A stretch of DNA of 64,000 bases from Pseudomonadota bacterium (GTDB lineage: Bacteria; Pseudomonadota; Gammaproteobacteria; Burkholderiales; Burkholderiaceae_B), in contig JAEXOO010000039.1 in the NCBI GenBank assembly GCA_023439305.1, positions 90,719-154,718 of the forward strand, in the 5' to 3' direction. The position numbers were made by a program, and so were the translations under genes. Shown piece by piece: positions 52,336 to 61,307 of the stretch (positions within the stretch are counted from its first letter, which is position 1; the number at the start of each line of letters is the position of its first letter). Under the pieces are notes generated by a model that saw nothing but the letters and a program-made list of their open reading frames with translations, did no database searches and was not told where the DNA came from.

Positions 52336-52366
52336 AAACAGGGCTCCAGAAATGGAGCCCTGTTTT
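52336..52366. terminator. Bidirectional terminator between cysW and sspB
   Basis: A perfect 13-base-pair stem AAACAGGGCTCCA / TGGAGCCCTGTTT with a GAAA tetraloop, flanked by an A run and a T run. It serves the convergent cysW and sspB genes. Confidence 0.9.
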
Positions 52367-52384
52367 CATAGGCGCGGTACGCGC

Positions 52385-52813
52385 TTACTTTACGATCTTC
52401 AGGTGCGAAACCTTGTCGCTGTCCTTGGCGCTGTCTGTGCTTGCGGCAGGCGCGCTGTCGGGTGCGGCATCGATGGCGTCGTCGCCCGGGTAGGGTTCGG
52501 ATTCCACGACGTCAAAGCCCATGCCAGCGCCGGTCTCGCGGGCGTAGATGGCCGATACGGCAGCAACGGGTACGAAGATGTCTTCCGTGACGCCGCCGAA
52601 GCGGGTTTGGAATTCAATGTACTCGTTGCCCAGTACCAGGCGGTTGGTAGCCAGATGCCCGATGTTCAGGGTGATCTGGCCGTCCTGGATATGCCCGCGC
52701 GGGACGACGGTGTTGGCATCCACGGTGACGACGATGTGCGGCGTGTAGCCGTTGTCGGTGCACCATTCGTGCAGGGCGCGCAGCAGGTAGGGCTTGGTCG
52801 AGGTCTCTTGCAT
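52385..52813 (-). CDS. sspB: ClpXP protease specificity-enhancing factor SspB
   Basis: 142-residue adaptor that brings ssrA-tagged proteins to ClpXP. The conserved N-terminal domain reads TSTKPYLLRALHEWCTDNGY and then RGHIQDGQITLNIGHLAT, with RFGGVTEDIFVPVAAVSAIY. The C-terminus is an acidic, Ala/Asp/Ser-rich flexible tail ending VSHLKIVK, the short ClpX-binding peptide. It follows sspA by six bases. Confidence 0.95.
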   Translation of the reverse strand: MQETSTKPYLLRALHEWCTDNGYTPHIVVTVDANTVVPRGHIQDGQITLNIGHLATNRLVLGNEYIEFQTRFGGVTEDIFVPVAAVSAIYARETGAGMGFDVVESEPYPGDDAIDAAPDSAPAASTDSAKDSDKVSHLKIVK

Positions 52814-52819
52814 GATGGA

Positions 52820-53428
52820 TCAGCGACGCATGACTTTTTCGGACGGCGTCAGCGCTTCGATGTAGGCAGGGCGCGAGAACACGCGTTCGGCGTACTTCTG
52901 CACGGGCGCGGCGCTCTTGGGCAGTTCGATACCGTAGTGGTCCAGGCGCCAGAGCAGCGGAGCAATGGCCACGTCCAGCATGGAGAACTCTTCGCCCAGC
53001 ATGTACTTGTTCTTGAGCAGGATGGGAGCCAGCTGAGCCAGGTGGTTGCGGATTTGCTGGCGAGCCAGATCCTGGGCCTTGGCGTCAGAGTTGCGGCGGT
53101 CTTCCAGGGCGGCCACGTGCACGAACAGTTCCTTTTCGAAGTTGTACAGGAACAGGCGCGTGCGTGCGCGCATGGTGGGGTCCGCGGGCATCAGCTGCGG
53201 GTGGGGGAAGCGCTCGTCGATGTACTCGTTGATGATGTTCGATTCGTACAGGATCAGATCGCGTTCCACCAGGATAGGCACCTGGCCGTAGGGATTCATG
53301 ACGGCGATATCTTCAGGCTTGTTGTACAAGTCGATGTCGCGGATCTCGAAATCCATGCCTTTTTCGAACAACACGAAACGGCAGCGTTGCGAGAAAGGGC
53401 AGGTCGTTCCAGAGTAGAGCACCATCAT
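52820..53428 (-). CDS. sspA: Stringent starvation protein A (GST fold)
   Basis: 202-residue RNA-polymerase-associated glutathione S-transferase-fold protein. MMVLYSGTTCPFSQRCRFVL begins the thioredoxin-like domain, with NPYGQVPILVERDLILYESN following. The helical C-terminal domain includes EFSMLDVAIAPLLWRL. The start at 53428 avoids an unrelated N-terminal extension. It is the first gene of the sspA-sspB pair, downstream of petC. Confidence 0.95.
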   Translation of the reverse strand: MMVLYSGTTCPFSQRCRFVLFEKGMDFEIRDIDLYNKPEDIAVMNPYGQVPILVERDLILYESNIINEYIDERFPHPQLMPADPTMRARTRLFLYNFEKELFVHVAALEDRRNSDAKAQDLARQQIRNHLAQLAPILLKNKYMLGEEFSMLDVAIAPLLWRLDHYGIELPKSAAPVQKYAERVFSRPAYIEALTPSEKVMRR

Positions 53429-53518
53429 GGTATGGGATTCCAGTCGTAGAAATAAAAACAAGAGCCTCACGGCTCAAGAAGCAAGGCCGCGCGGCGGGCC
53501 TTGGCAAAACAGGAAGCC

Positions 53519-53540
53519 GGGCAGGCCAGGTGGCCTGCCC
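53519..53540 (-). terminator. Hairpin downstream of petC
   Basis: A perfect inverted repeat GGGCAGGCCA / TGGCCTGCCC with only two bases between the arms starts 16 bases past the petC stop. The T tract on the minus strand is weak, so it may be a partial terminator or a message-stabilising structure between petABC and sspAB. Confidence 0.5.
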
Positions 53541-53555
53541 GTCTAGCATAGCGTT

Positions 53556-54404
53556 TTACTTGATGTCTTTCCAGAAAACGCTGTTCAGGCGCCAGGCAAC
53601 GGCAAAGAACAGCAGCAGGAACAGAATCACGCCTACGCCGATTTTCTTGCGCACCAGTTGGGCGGGTTCCGCCATCCAGCCCATGAAGTTCGCCAGGTCA
53701 GCGACATCGTTGTCGTACTTGACGGCCATCTTGGCGTTGACCGGCTCCAGCTTCACGGCATCGGTAGCGTGGCCGGTGTAGTTGGCCAGAGGCTCTTTGG
53801 TGATGGCCGAGAAGCCGTAAGGGTCGTAGGTGGCGGTGGTCTTGACCCACTGCTTGCTGCCGTCGTCCTTGGCTTCTTCAGCCACGGTCGTGCGGTGCAG
53901 CGTCACGCCGCCCTGACGCTCCCACAGGGCGTGAGGCATGCCCACGCTGGGGAACACCAGATTGTCCCAGCCCGTGGGGCGGGAGACGTCGCGGTAGAAC
54001 GTGCGCAGGTAGGTGTAGATATAGTCCGTGCCGCTGGGACCCAGGTTAGTGGACTTGGCACGGGCGATCACGGACAGGTCGGGTGGCGCAGCGCCGAACC
54101 ACTTCTTGCCCATTTCCGGCGTCATGGCGATCTTCATGAGGTCGCCCACCTTGTCCGAGGAAAACAGCAGGTTCTTCTTGATGTCTTCTTCGGTCAGGCC
54201 GATTTCGGTGAGCTTGTTATAGCGCATGGAGTTGGCGCTATGACAGTTCAGACAGTAGTTGACGAACAGCTTTGCACCGTTTTGCAGCGCAGCCATGTCG
54301 TTGATGCGATTGGGAGCGCGCTCCAGAGCATAGCCGCCCTCGGCGGCCACAGCCACCGTGCAGGTCAGGGACAAGGCCAGAGCGCCAAGCAGTTTTTTAA
54401 TCAT
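53556..54404 (-). CDS. petC: Ubiquinol-cytochrome c reductase cytochrome c1
   Basis: 282-residue haem c subunit of the bc1 complex. The signal peptide runs to about residue 22, the haem motif is CLNCH at 51-55 (from the ATG at 54404), a Met-ligand region follows in MTPEMGKKWFGAAPPDLS, and a C-terminal membrane anchor lies near 250-270. An in-frame ATG at 54410 would add two residues, but the GGA ribosome site is better spaced for 54404. Third gene of petABC. Confidence 0.96.
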   Translation of the reverse strand: MIKKLLGALALSLTCTVAVAAEGGYALERAPNRINDMAALQNGAKLFVNYCLNCHSANSMRYNKLTEIGLTEEDIKKNLLFSSDKVGDLMKIAMTPEMGKKWFGAAPPDLSVIARAKSTNLGPSGTDYIYTYLRTFYRDVSRPTGWDNLVFPSVGMPHALWERQGGVTLHRTTVAEEAKDDGSKQWVKTTATYDPYGFSAITKEPLANYTGHATDAVKLEPVNAKMAVKYDNDVADLANFMGWMAEPAQLVRKKIGVGVILFLLLFFAVAWRLNSVFWKDIK

Positions 54405-54429
54405 GGTCATTCCGTAACGTGTTGTGGGC

Positions 54430-55818
54430 CTAGTGAGGGCGGAAGGTCACGCGATCAGGTTCGGGCTTGAACGTACCCAGACGGCTCCAGACCGGCATCA
54501 GCAGGAAGAAGGCCAGGTAGATCACGGTGCCGATCTGGCTCAGCAGGTTGAACAGATCGTTTGGTGCTTGCGTGCCCAGGTAACCCAGGATCAGGAAGTT
54601 GACGATGAAAATCGCGTACAGCACTTTGTGCCAGGTAGGACGATAGCGGATCGACTTGACGGGCGACGAATCCAGCCAGGGCAGGAAGAACAGGATCACC
54701 ACAGCGCCGCCCATGGCCACCACACCCCAGAACTTGGCGTCGATGACGCGGAACAGGATGGCGACGGCGATCAGGATGGCAGGTACAGCCAGACGCCAGA
54801 TGCCGGGCAGCTTGCCCTTGACGAACAGCACGATGGCGGCAATGACGGAAGCGCCGGCCAGGATCCAGGTGAAGTCGGCGGTCGTGGCGCGCAGCATCGA
54901 GTAGAACGGCGTGAAGTACCAGACCGGTGCGATGTGCGGAGGCGTCTTCAGGGCGTCGGCCGGAGTGAAGTTGTTGAACTCCAGGAAGTAGCCGCCCATT
55001 TCAGGCGCGAAGAACAGGATGGCGGCGAAAACGATCAGGAAGCCGGCCACGCCCAGAATGTCGTGCACGCTGTAGTAGGGGTGGAACGGGATGCCATCCA
55101 GAGGGCGGCCTTGTGCGTCTTTGGGGCCGTTCTTGATTTCGATGCCGTCGGGGTTGTTGGAACCCACTTCGTGCAGGGCGATCAGGTGAGCCACGACCAG
55201 GCCGAGCAGGACCAGCGGAATGGCGATCACGTGCAGGGCGAAGAAGCGGTTCAGGGTGGCGTCGGACACCACATAGTCGCCACGGATGAAGATGGCCAGG
55301 TCAGGACCGATGAAAGGGATGGCCGAGAACAGGTTCACGATCACCTGGGCGCCCCAGTAGGACATCTGGCCCCATGGCAGCAGGTAGCCCATGAAGGCTT
55401 CGCCCATCAGGCACAGGAAAATGGCCACGCCGAAGATCCAGACCAGCTCGCGAGGCTTGCGGTAAGAACCGTAGAACAGGCCGCGCAGCATGTGCAGGTA
55501 CACCACCACGAAGAACATGGAGGCGCCGGTGGAGTGCATGTAGCGGATGATCCAGCCGCCGGGCACTTCGCGCATGATGTATTCGACCGATTCGAACGCC
55601 AGCTTGGCGTCGGGCTTGTAGTTCATGACCAGGAAAATACCGGTCACGATTTGAATAACCAGCACCAGCAGTGCCAGGGAACCGAAGAAGTACCAGAAAT
55701 TGAAGTTCTTCGGAGCGTAGTATTCCGACATGTGCTCTTTGTACAGGGATGTCAGGGGGAAGCGCCTGTCAATCCATCCCAAGAGTCCTGTCGTTTCGAC
55801 GGTTTTCTCGCCAGCCAT
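54430..55818 (-). CDS. petB: Ubiquinol-cytochrome c reductase cytochrome b
   Basis: 462-residue membrane subunit of the bc1 complex carrying both b haems and the quinone sites. Segments such as MHSTGASMFFVVVYLHMLRG and GYLLPWGQMSYWGAQVI are diagnostic, as is the Qo-site PEWY-type region (here FTPFYSML in the PVWYFTPFYS stretch, giving PVWY instead of PEWY). It lies between petA and petC in a tight minus-strand operon. Confidence 0.97.
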   Translation of the reverse strand: MAGEKTVETTGLLGWIDRRFPLTSLYKEHMSEYYAPKNFNFWYFFGSLALLVLVIQIVTGIFLVMNYKPDAKLAFESVEYIMREVPGGWIIRYMHSTGASMFFVVVYLHMLRGLFYGSYRKPRELVWIFGVAIFLCLMGEAFMGYLLPWGQMSYWGAQVIVNLFSAIPFIGPDLAIFIRGDYVVSDATLNRFFALHVIAIPLVLLGLVVAHLIALHEVGSNNPDGIEIKNGPKDAQGRPLDGIPFHPYYSVHDILGVAGFLIVFAAILFFAPEMGGYFLEFNNFTPADALKTPPHIAPVWYFTPFYSMLRATTADFTWILAGASVIAAIVLFVKGKLPGIWRLAVPAILIAVAILFRVIDAKFWGVVAMGGAVVILFFLPWLDSSPVKSIRYRPTWHKVLYAIFIVNFLILGYLGTQAPNDLFNLLSQIGTVIYLAFFLLMPVWSRLGTFKPEPDRVTFRPH

Positions 55819-55867
55819 GAAACGGCTCCTTTATCTTTTAATGAATACGTATGGGGTTACAGCCGGC

Positions 55868-56512
55868 TTAGGCCTTGTTGTCTTCGTCCACGCCGATCGT
55901 GACTTTCGAGCCGTCGGCCGAAAATTCGTAGGGGGGGATTTCGAGATTGTCGGGAGCGGGCTTGTTGCTGTAGACACGGCCGGCCAGGTCGAAGGTCGAA
56001 CCGTGGCAAGGGCACAGGAAGCCGCCTTCCCAACCACCAGGCAGGCCCGGGCCGGCGCCAGCCGCCAGGTGAGGCGTGGGCGAGCAACCCAGGTGGGTGC
56101 AGATACCGATACAGATAAAGATTTCAGGGCGACGCGAACGGTATTCGTTCTTGGCGTAGGCGGGCGTGAAGCCAGGGCGATCCGAGTTGGGGTCGGCCAG
56201 CTGGCTGTCCAGCTTGGGCAGATCGGCCAGTTGTTCCTTGGTGCGGTGCAGGATCCAGACTGGCTTGCCGCGCCATTCCACCGTGCGCATTTCGCCGGGG
56301 GCGATGCCCGAGATGTCGAATTCCACAGGAGCGCCGGCAGCCTTGGCCTTGTCGGACGGGGCAAAGGAGCTGACGAAAGGAACAGCAGTGGCCACACCAG
56401 CGACACCACCTAACGCACAGGCGGTGGCGACCCAGGTGCGGCGCGAAGGATCGGGCGGAAGGTTGGGGTCAACCGCGCCTATGTCATCGGGCTGTGTCGT
56501 AATCTGACTCAT
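55868..56512 (-). CDS. petA: Ubiquinol-cytochrome c reductase Rieske iron-sulfur subunit
   Basis: 214-residue Rieske protein. A twin-arginine signal anchor (SRRTWVATACALGG, about 23-36) indicates export by the Tat system, whose genes lie 3.5 kb away in this window. Cluster motifs are CTHLGC at 138-143 and CPCHG at 167-171: ligands Cys138, His140, Cys167 and His170, with Cys143-Cys169 as the disulfide. The start at 56512 follows AAGGA. First gene of petABC. Confidence 0.97.
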   Translation of the reverse strand: MSQITTQPDDIGAVDPNLPPDPSRRTWVATACALGGVAGVATAVPFVSSFAPSDKAKAAGAPVEFDISGIAPGEMRTVEWRGKPVWILHRTKEQLADLPKLDSQLADPNSDRPGFTPAYAKNEYRSRRPEIFICIGICTHLGCSPTPHLAAGAGPGLPGGWEGGFLCPCHGSTFDLAGRVYSNKPAPDNLEIPPYEFSADGSKVTIGVDEDNKA

Positions 56513-56589
56513 TCTAGTATCCTTATTCCTGCCCGGTTCGGGCATACCACAATTTACGGATTTGGCCTGGGTATATTATTCAACCGCGT

Positions 56590-56595
56590 ATTATA
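56590..56595 (-). promoter_or_regulatory. Candidate -10 box for petABC
   Basis: A perfect TATAAT on the minus strand lies about 80 bases upstream of petA in the divergent petA/mscL region. No good -35 hexamer is seen at the ideal spacing. Confidence 0.4.
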
Positions 56596-56635
56596 GCGTT
56601 ACCCAGCACAGCATGACTTGATCAAAGGGGAAGAT

Positions 56636-57085
56636 ATGAACAAGGCTAAAGGTTTTCTCAATGAATTCCGGGAGTTCGCCGTCAAGGGCAACATGATTGA
56701 CCTTGCCGTCGGTGTCATCATCGGCGCCGCGTTCGGCAAAATTATCGACTCGCTTGTGAAGGACATCATCATGCCGCTCATCAGCTTCGTCCTTGGGGGT
56801 GAAGTCGATTTTACCAATCAGTTCACAGTGTTACGTCTGCCCGAAGGCTACACCGGTCCTGAAACCTTTGATGCCTTGAACAAGGCAGGCGCCGTCGTTC
56901 TTTCGTGGGGCAACTTCCTGACCATTCTGATCAATTTCATCCTGTTGGCCCTGGTGGTGTTCTGCATGGTGAAAATGGTCAACCGCATGCGCGACACCGT
57001 GGTCAAGAAGGAAGAAGCCGCTCCCGAGGTAACACCCGAAGACGTGCTGCTGTTGCGCGAAATCCGGGATTCCCTGAAAAAATAA
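56636..57085 (+). CDS. mscL: Large-conductance mechanosensitive channel
   Basis: 149-residue channel that opens under membrane tension during osmotic downshock. [20 protein letters not shown] is the family signature with the first helix, followed by [14 protein letters not shown], a second helix (about 78-102), and the charged C-terminal bundle. The start at 56636 follows AAAGGGGAAG. A hairpin terminator follows at 57116. It is divergent from petABC. Confidence 0.97.
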   Translation: MNKAKGFLNEFREFAVKGNMIDLAVGVIIGAAFGKIIDSLVKDIIMPLISFVLGGEVDFTNQFTVLRLPEGYTGPETFDALNKAGAVVLSWGNFLTILINFILLALVVFCMVKMVNRMRDTVVKKEEAAPEVTPEDVLLLREIRDSLKK

Positions 57086-57115
57086 AGGCCCTGTCTGGTC
57101 AATGCTCTAAAGCAA

Positions 57116-57137
57116 GGGTGCCGCCAGGCACCCTTTT
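57116..57137 (+). terminator. Intrinsic terminator after mscL
   Basis: A seven-base-pair stem GGGTGCC / GGCACCC with a four-base loop GCCA is followed by TTTT. It lies 30 bases past the mscL stop codon. Confidence 0.8.
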
Positions 57138-57275
57138 CTGTTCATACAAACCAGCCGGCAATGCCAAGTCAGCTTCTGCCGGATGCCTGATTTTAGCCTT
57201 TTCCCACCCAGGCTTGTCTAGCTGTCAGCCGCATAAAACCTTGTTCAGCGTCATGTCAGGGCGTGCTTGCCGCGC

Positions 57276-58052
57276 TCAGACCGGATTGTTCAGGTCCACG
57301 AACTCCACCTCAATGCCGAAGCGCTGCGCGATTGCTTCGCCCAGCGCCTTGACGCCGTAACGCTCGGTCGCATGGTGTCCTGCGGCCATGAAGGCGATGC
57401 CGTTCTCCTGCGCGCTGTGAAACGTCTGTTCGGAGGCCTCGCCGGTGATGTACAGGTCGGCTCCGGCCTCGATGGCGGCATCGATGAAGCCTTGCGCTCC
57501 GCCTGTGCACCAGGCGATGCGTCGGATGTTTCGTTGTAAATCACCAACAACCAGTGGTTCGCGTTGTAAATTACTGCAAACTGTCAGGCGAAAGGTTTCG
57601 AGTGTGACGGGCTCGGGCAGCTCGCCCAGCCACACCAGGCCGTCCGGACCGCAGGTCGCAGGCCGACCCTGCTCATCCAACAGGGGCTGGATGCCCAGTT
57701 GGCGTCCCAGTTGGGCGTTGTTGCCAAATTCGGGATGCGCATCCAGGGGCAGGTGATAGCCCAACAGGTTAAGCTGGTGTTGCAGGACGCGCTCCATACG
57801 CGTTTTCTTGGCGCCGACGATGCAGGGGTTCTCGTTTTTCCAGAACCAGCCATGGTGAACCAGAATGGCGTCTGCTTGGCGGGCGATGGCGGCGTCTACC
57901 AGCGCGAGCGACGCGGTCACTCCGGTGACCACTTTACGGACGACGGGTTTGCCCTCGACCTGCAGGCCGTTGGGGCAGTAATCCTTGAAGCGGGCGGCAT
58001 CCAGGGTGGTGTCCAGCCAGCGGGCCAGATCGGCAGTTGAAACCTGAGTCAT
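57276..58052 (-). CDS. Nif3-like dinuclear metal centre protein
   Basis: 258-residue member of the Nif3/DUF34 family, hexameric proteins with a two-metal site. Motifs: DYCPNGLQVEGKP, ILVHHGWFWKNE with the metal-binding His pair, LPLDAHPEFGNNAQLGR, and TGEASEQTFHSAQENG with the C-terminal AGHHATERYGV. It has been annotated as GTP cyclohydrolase 1 type 2, but the true role is unsettled. It is divergent from htrA. Confidence 0.94.
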   Translation of the reverse strand: MTQVSTADLARWLDTTLDAARFKDYCPNGLQVEGKPVVRKVVTGVTASLALVDAAIARQADAILVHHGWFWKNENPCIVGAKKTRMERVLQHQLNLLGYHLPLDAHPEFGNNAQLGRQLGIQPLLDEQGRPATCGPDGLVWLGELPEPVTLETFRLTVCSNLQREPLVVGDLQRNIRRIAWCTGGAQGFIDAAIEAGADLYITGEASEQTFHSAQENGIAFMAAGHHATERYGVKALGEAIAQRFGIEVEFVDLNNPV

Positions 58053-58068
58053 GGAAATCCTTATCTGA

Positions 58069-59235
58069 ATGAGTGCTATGCGTCGATTGTGGCTGGTATT
58101 TGCTCAAGCGGTGACGGTCTGTCTGGCGGGCTTTTTTATCGTGACGACCTTGCGGCCCCAATGGCTGGGTGCTCCTTCGTTGCCAGTGCGCCCGGCTGCG
58201 CCAGCGCTCGCACCGGCACCCGTCGCCGTGCCTGCCACGCCAGGGCCGCTGTCTTATGCCGCCGCCGTTGCCGGCGCCGCGCCCGCCGTGGTCAATGTGT
58301 ACACGAGCAAGCATCTGGATGGCAGTCTGTCGCCGTTCCACGATCCGGAACTGAACCGCCTTTTCCGTGAGCTTCCCGATCTGATCGAACGCCGGCCCAA
58401 TACCAATCTGGGCTCGGGAGTGATCGTACACGAGGAAGGCTTCATTCTGACCAATTACCATGTGATCGAGGCCGCTGACGCTATCGAGGTAGCTTTGGCC
58501 GATGGCCGCCAGGCCCGGGCCCGCCTGATCGGCGCCGATCCGGAAAGCGATCTGGCCGTCTTGAAGATAGACTTGCCGGGCCTGACCGCGATTGCCGCGG
58601 CCGACAGCGCCGATTTGCGCGTGGGTGATGTGGTGCTGGCGATCGGCAATCCCTTCGGCGTGGGGCAAACCACGACCATGGGCATTGTTTCCGGCCTGGG
58701 GCGCAATCGCCTGGGCATCAATATCTACGAAAATTTCATCCAGACAGACGCAGCCATCAATCCCGGCAATTCCGGCGGCGCGCTGGTGGATGCCCGCGGC
58801 CGCCTGGTCGGTATCAATACCGCCATTTATTCAGAGACAGGCGGCTCGTTGGGCATCGGCTTTGCGATTCCCGCCACAACGGCGCTGGCCATCATGGACG
58901 AGATTGTGCGCAACGGTGCAGTAACGCGAGGCTGGCTGGGCATGGAGCCGCAGGACATCACGCCCGATCTGGCCAAGGTCTTTCATTTGAACAGTGATGA
59001 AGGGGTCATCATCGCCAGCCTTCAGCATCAAGGCCCCGGCGCCCAGGCGGGCATGCGGGTGGGCGATATCGTGCTGCGTTTCAATGGGCAGAAAGTGACG
59101 GATTCTATCGGTTTGCTGAATCAGATTGCGCCCATCAAGCCTGGGCAGGAAGTGACCTTGGCCCTGCTGCGGGACGGAAAGACGCTGGACCTGAAGATCA
59201 AGGTGGGTGCACGGCCGGTGGCTCGTAATCGCTAA
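58069..59235 (+). CDS. Membrane-anchored HtrA/DegS-type serine protease
   Basis: 388-residue periplasmic S1C protease. One N-terminal membrane helix (about 10-28) and a Pro/Ala-rich linker precede the protease domain with catalytic His131 (TNYHVIE), Asp161 (ESDLAVLKID) and Ser235 (NPGNSGGALV). A single PDZ domain occupies about 285-375. The single PDZ and uncleaved anchor are like DegS/AlgW, the proteases that trigger the envelope stress response. An in-frame ATG also lies at 58078. It ends at a terminator shared with tatC. Confidence 0.94.
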   Translation: MSAMRRLWLVFAQAVTVCLAGFFIVTTLRPQWLGAPSLPVRPAAPALAPAPVAVPATPGPLSYAAAVAGAAPAVVNVYTSKHLDGSLSPFHDPELNRLFRELPDLIERRPNTNLGSGVIVHEEGFILTNYHVIEAADAIEVALADGRQARARLIGADPESDLAVLKIDLPGLTAIAAADSADLRVGDVVLAIGNPFGVGQTTTMGIVSGLGRNRLGINIYENFIQTDAAINPGNSGGALVDARGRLVGINTAIYSETGGSLGIGFAIPATTALAIMDEIVRNGAVTRGWLGMEPQDITPDLAKVFHLNSDEGVIIASLQHQGPGAQAGMRVGDIVLRFNGQKVTDSIGLLNQIAPIKPGQEVTLALLRDGKTLDLKIKVGARPVARNR

Positions 59236-59273
59236 AGCAAGCGCGCGGCCATTCGGGCTTGCCGAACGCCAAG

Positions 59274-59309
59274 AAAAAGCCCTTGGGCCTGGGAGCCTAA
59301 GGGCTTTTT
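59274..59309. terminator. Bidirectional terminator between htrA and tatC
   Basis: An 11-base-pair stem AAAAAGCCCTT / AAGGGCTTTTT encloses a 14-base loop, with A and T tracts inside the stem that serve both strands. It separates the convergent htrA and tatABC genes. Confidence 0.85.
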
Positions 59310-59332
59310 CAATCTAAGGCAGCAGACTGGTT

Positions 59333-60100
59333 TTACAGTTCCAGCTCGCGGCCTTCACTTTCTGCGACTTCGCGTTTTTTGATCAGGCTGGCGGCCAGGA
59401 TGCCCATTTCATAGAGCAGGCACAGAGGCAGGGCCAGCAGCAGTTGGCTGACGACGTCCGGCGGAGTGACGATGGCGGCGATCACAAAGGCGCCCACAAT
59501 GACGTAGCCGCGAATTTCGCGCAGCTTGGCCACGGTGACGACGCCGGTCTTGACCAGCAGAATGACCGCGATAGGCACTTCGAAGGTGATGCCAAAGGCC
59601 AGGAACATGGTCATGACAAAGCCCAGGTAGGCTTCGATGTCCGGCGCCGGCGTGATGGACTGCGGCGCAAAGGTCGCAATGAAATGGAATACCGTGCGGA
59701 ACACGACGAAGTAGCAGAAGGCCATGCCGGCGATGAACAGCAGCGTGCTGGTCATGATCAATGGCAGGGCCAATTTCTTTTCGTGGTTGTACAGACCGGG
59801 AGCGATGAAAGCCCAGGCCTGGTACAGCACGACCGGCAAGGCCAGCACGAAGGCTGCCATCAGGGTGACTTTGACGGGCACCATGAAGGGCGTGATGACG
59901 CCGGTGGCGATCATGCGCGTGCCTTCGGGCAGGGAGGCCAGCATGGGCTGGGCCAGGATGTCATAGATGACCGAGGCGCCGGGATAGATGAACAGCACTA
60001 CGAAAATGGCCACGACCGTGACCACGGCTCGCAGCAGGCGGGTGCGCAACTCGATCAGGTGAGAGATGAACGAGTCTTCTTGAGGCGTTTCGGTGCTCAT
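59333..60100 (-). CDS. tatC: Sec-independent protein translocase TatC
   Basis: 255-residue multi-pass receptor for twin-arginine signal peptides. The conserved N-terminal HLIELRTRLLRAV and six membrane helices are visible, with the family segment FGITFEVPIAVILLV. It overlaps tatB by four bases (ATGA). A substrate within this window is the Rieske protein. Confidence 0.97.
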   Translation of the reverse strand: MSTETPQEDSFISHLIELRTRLLRAVVTVVAIFVVLFIYPGASVIYDILAQPMLASLPEGTRMIATGVITPFMVPVKVTLMAAFVLALPVVLYQAWAFIAPGLYNHEKKLALPLIMTSTLLFIAGMAFCYFVVFRTVFHFIATFAPQSITPAPDIEAYLGFVMTMFLAFGITFEVPIAVILLVKTGVVTVAKLREIRGYVIVGAFVIAAIVTPPDVVSQLLLALPLCLLYEMGILAASLIKKREVAESEGRELEL

Positions 60101-60585
60101 GCCGACGGTCCTTTGGGAGAGTTGGCTGGAGCATCTGCAGGCTCGGCTTCAGGGGCGGCTGCGGCTGGCGTTGCCGCCGGAACGGGCTTGGATGCGTTGT
60201 CTGCGGGAGCGGCATCCGGCGCGCCGGTAGCGGGCTGCGCCGCATCGGCGCCGTCAGCCTGCCCGGACAAAGCCGTGCGGGCCGTGTCCGACGCTTGCTG
60301 CAACGTATCGCGGGCTTGCTCGAAGGGCTGCGACAGGCTTTTGCCGGTCTCGTCCACGGAAGAGCGTACGGAGCGTGCAGCCTCTTCCATCTGGTCCTTG
60401 AGCTTGTTGACCTCGTCCAGGTTGATTTCGCGCTGGATGTCGGACTTGACCTCGTTGACATAGCGTTGCGCGCGGCCGAGCAGGTGCCCGGCTGTACGCG
60501 CCACCTTGGGCAGGCGCTCGGGACCGATAACGATCAGGGCGACCACTCCGATGAGGATTAACTCAGTAAAGCTGACATCAAACAT
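60097..60585 (-). CDS. tatB: Sec-independent protein translocase TatB
   Basis: 162-residue TatB: a single N-terminal helix (MFDVSFTELILIGVVALIVI), the GPERLPKVART hinge, an amphipathic helix, and a long Ala/Pro/Asp-rich tail. It lies between tatA (20 bases upstream) and tatC (overlapping), in the usual order. Confidence 0.97.
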   Translation of the reverse strand: MFDVSFTELILIGVVALIVIGPERLPKVARTAGHLLGRAQRYVNEVKSDIQREINLDEVNKLKDQMEEAARSVRSSVDETGKSLSQPFEQARDTLQQASDTARTALSGQADGADAAQPATGAPDAAPADNASKPVPAATPAAAAPEAEPADAPANSPKGPSA

Positions 60586-60605
60586 GTAGATTCACACAAA
60601 AGCGA

Positions 60606-60839
60606 TCAGGCGCGGTCGGATTTTTCCTTGGCCTGCACGTCGATGGTTTGTGGATCGGCAGCGCGCTGGCTGACCGATTCAGGAGTTTTGCCGTCTTCGG
60701 AAACGTCTTTCATGCCTTCTTTGAAGCCCTTGACCGCGCCGCCCAGGTCCGAGCCGATATTGCGCAGTTTCTTGGTGCCGAAAACGAGGGCGACGATGAC
60801 CAGTACGATCAGCCAGTGCCAAATGCTAAAGCTACCCAT
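60606..60839 (-). CDS. tatA: Sec-independent protein translocase TatA
   Basis: 77-residue pore-forming subunit: short N-terminal helix [20 protein letters not shown], the hinge [20 protein letters not shown], and a charged tail. First tat gene, 12 bases after hinT and probably co-transcribed with the histidine genes upstream. Confidence 0.97.
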   Translation of the reverse strand: MGSFSIWHWLIVLVIVALVFGTKKLRNIGSDLGGAVKGFKEGMKDVSEDGKTPESVSQRAADPQTIDVQAKEKSDRA

Positions 60840-60851
60840 AATGTATCTCCG

Positions 60852-61220
60852 TTATGCAGCTACGGCTGCGCGATGTGCCCATGGGCGGGGACCGCCCAGG
60901 ATGTGCATGTGTAAGTGATTGATTTCCTGCCCGCCATCGAGACCATTGTTGATCACGACGCGAAAACCGCCTTCGGGGCCCGGACGGCAGCCTGCCTGAG
61001 CGGCCAGAGTGGGGGCCATTGCCAGCATTTTACCCAACCAGACGCTGTCTTCGGGGGAAATTGCCTGCATGGAAGCGACGTGCTTCTTGGGGATTACCAG
61101 TAGATGCACCGGCGCTGCGGGGCTGATGTCGTGAAAAGCCACGAAATCGTCGTCCTCGTAGACTTTCTTGGAGGGGATGTCGCCGGCGGCGATTTTACAG
61201 AAGAGGCAGTTCTCGCTCAT
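60852..61220 (-). CDS. hinT: HIT family nucleotide-binding protein (HinT type)
   Basis: 122-residue histidine-triad purine phosphoramidase. The triad is HLHMHILGG near the C-terminus; the N-terminus MSENCLFCKIAAGDIPSK is characteristic and carries a CxxC. The start at 61220 was chosen from this conserved N-terminus. It lies between hisE and tatA, the usual position in Burkholderiales. Confidence 0.95.
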   Translation of the reverse strand: MSENCLFCKIAAGDIPSKKVYEDDDFVAFHDISPAAPVHLLVIPKKHVASMQAISPEDSVWLGKMLAMAPTLAAQAGCRPGPEGGFRVVINNGLDGGQEINHLHMHILGGPRPWAHRAAVAA

Positions 61221-61307
61221 GGAAACCTCGGTAGCGGGACACCTGCCTGGCAGGTGCCTTGAATAGGTATTGGTATCCGGACAGTGTAGCGCGTTCACAT
61301 GACAGGA

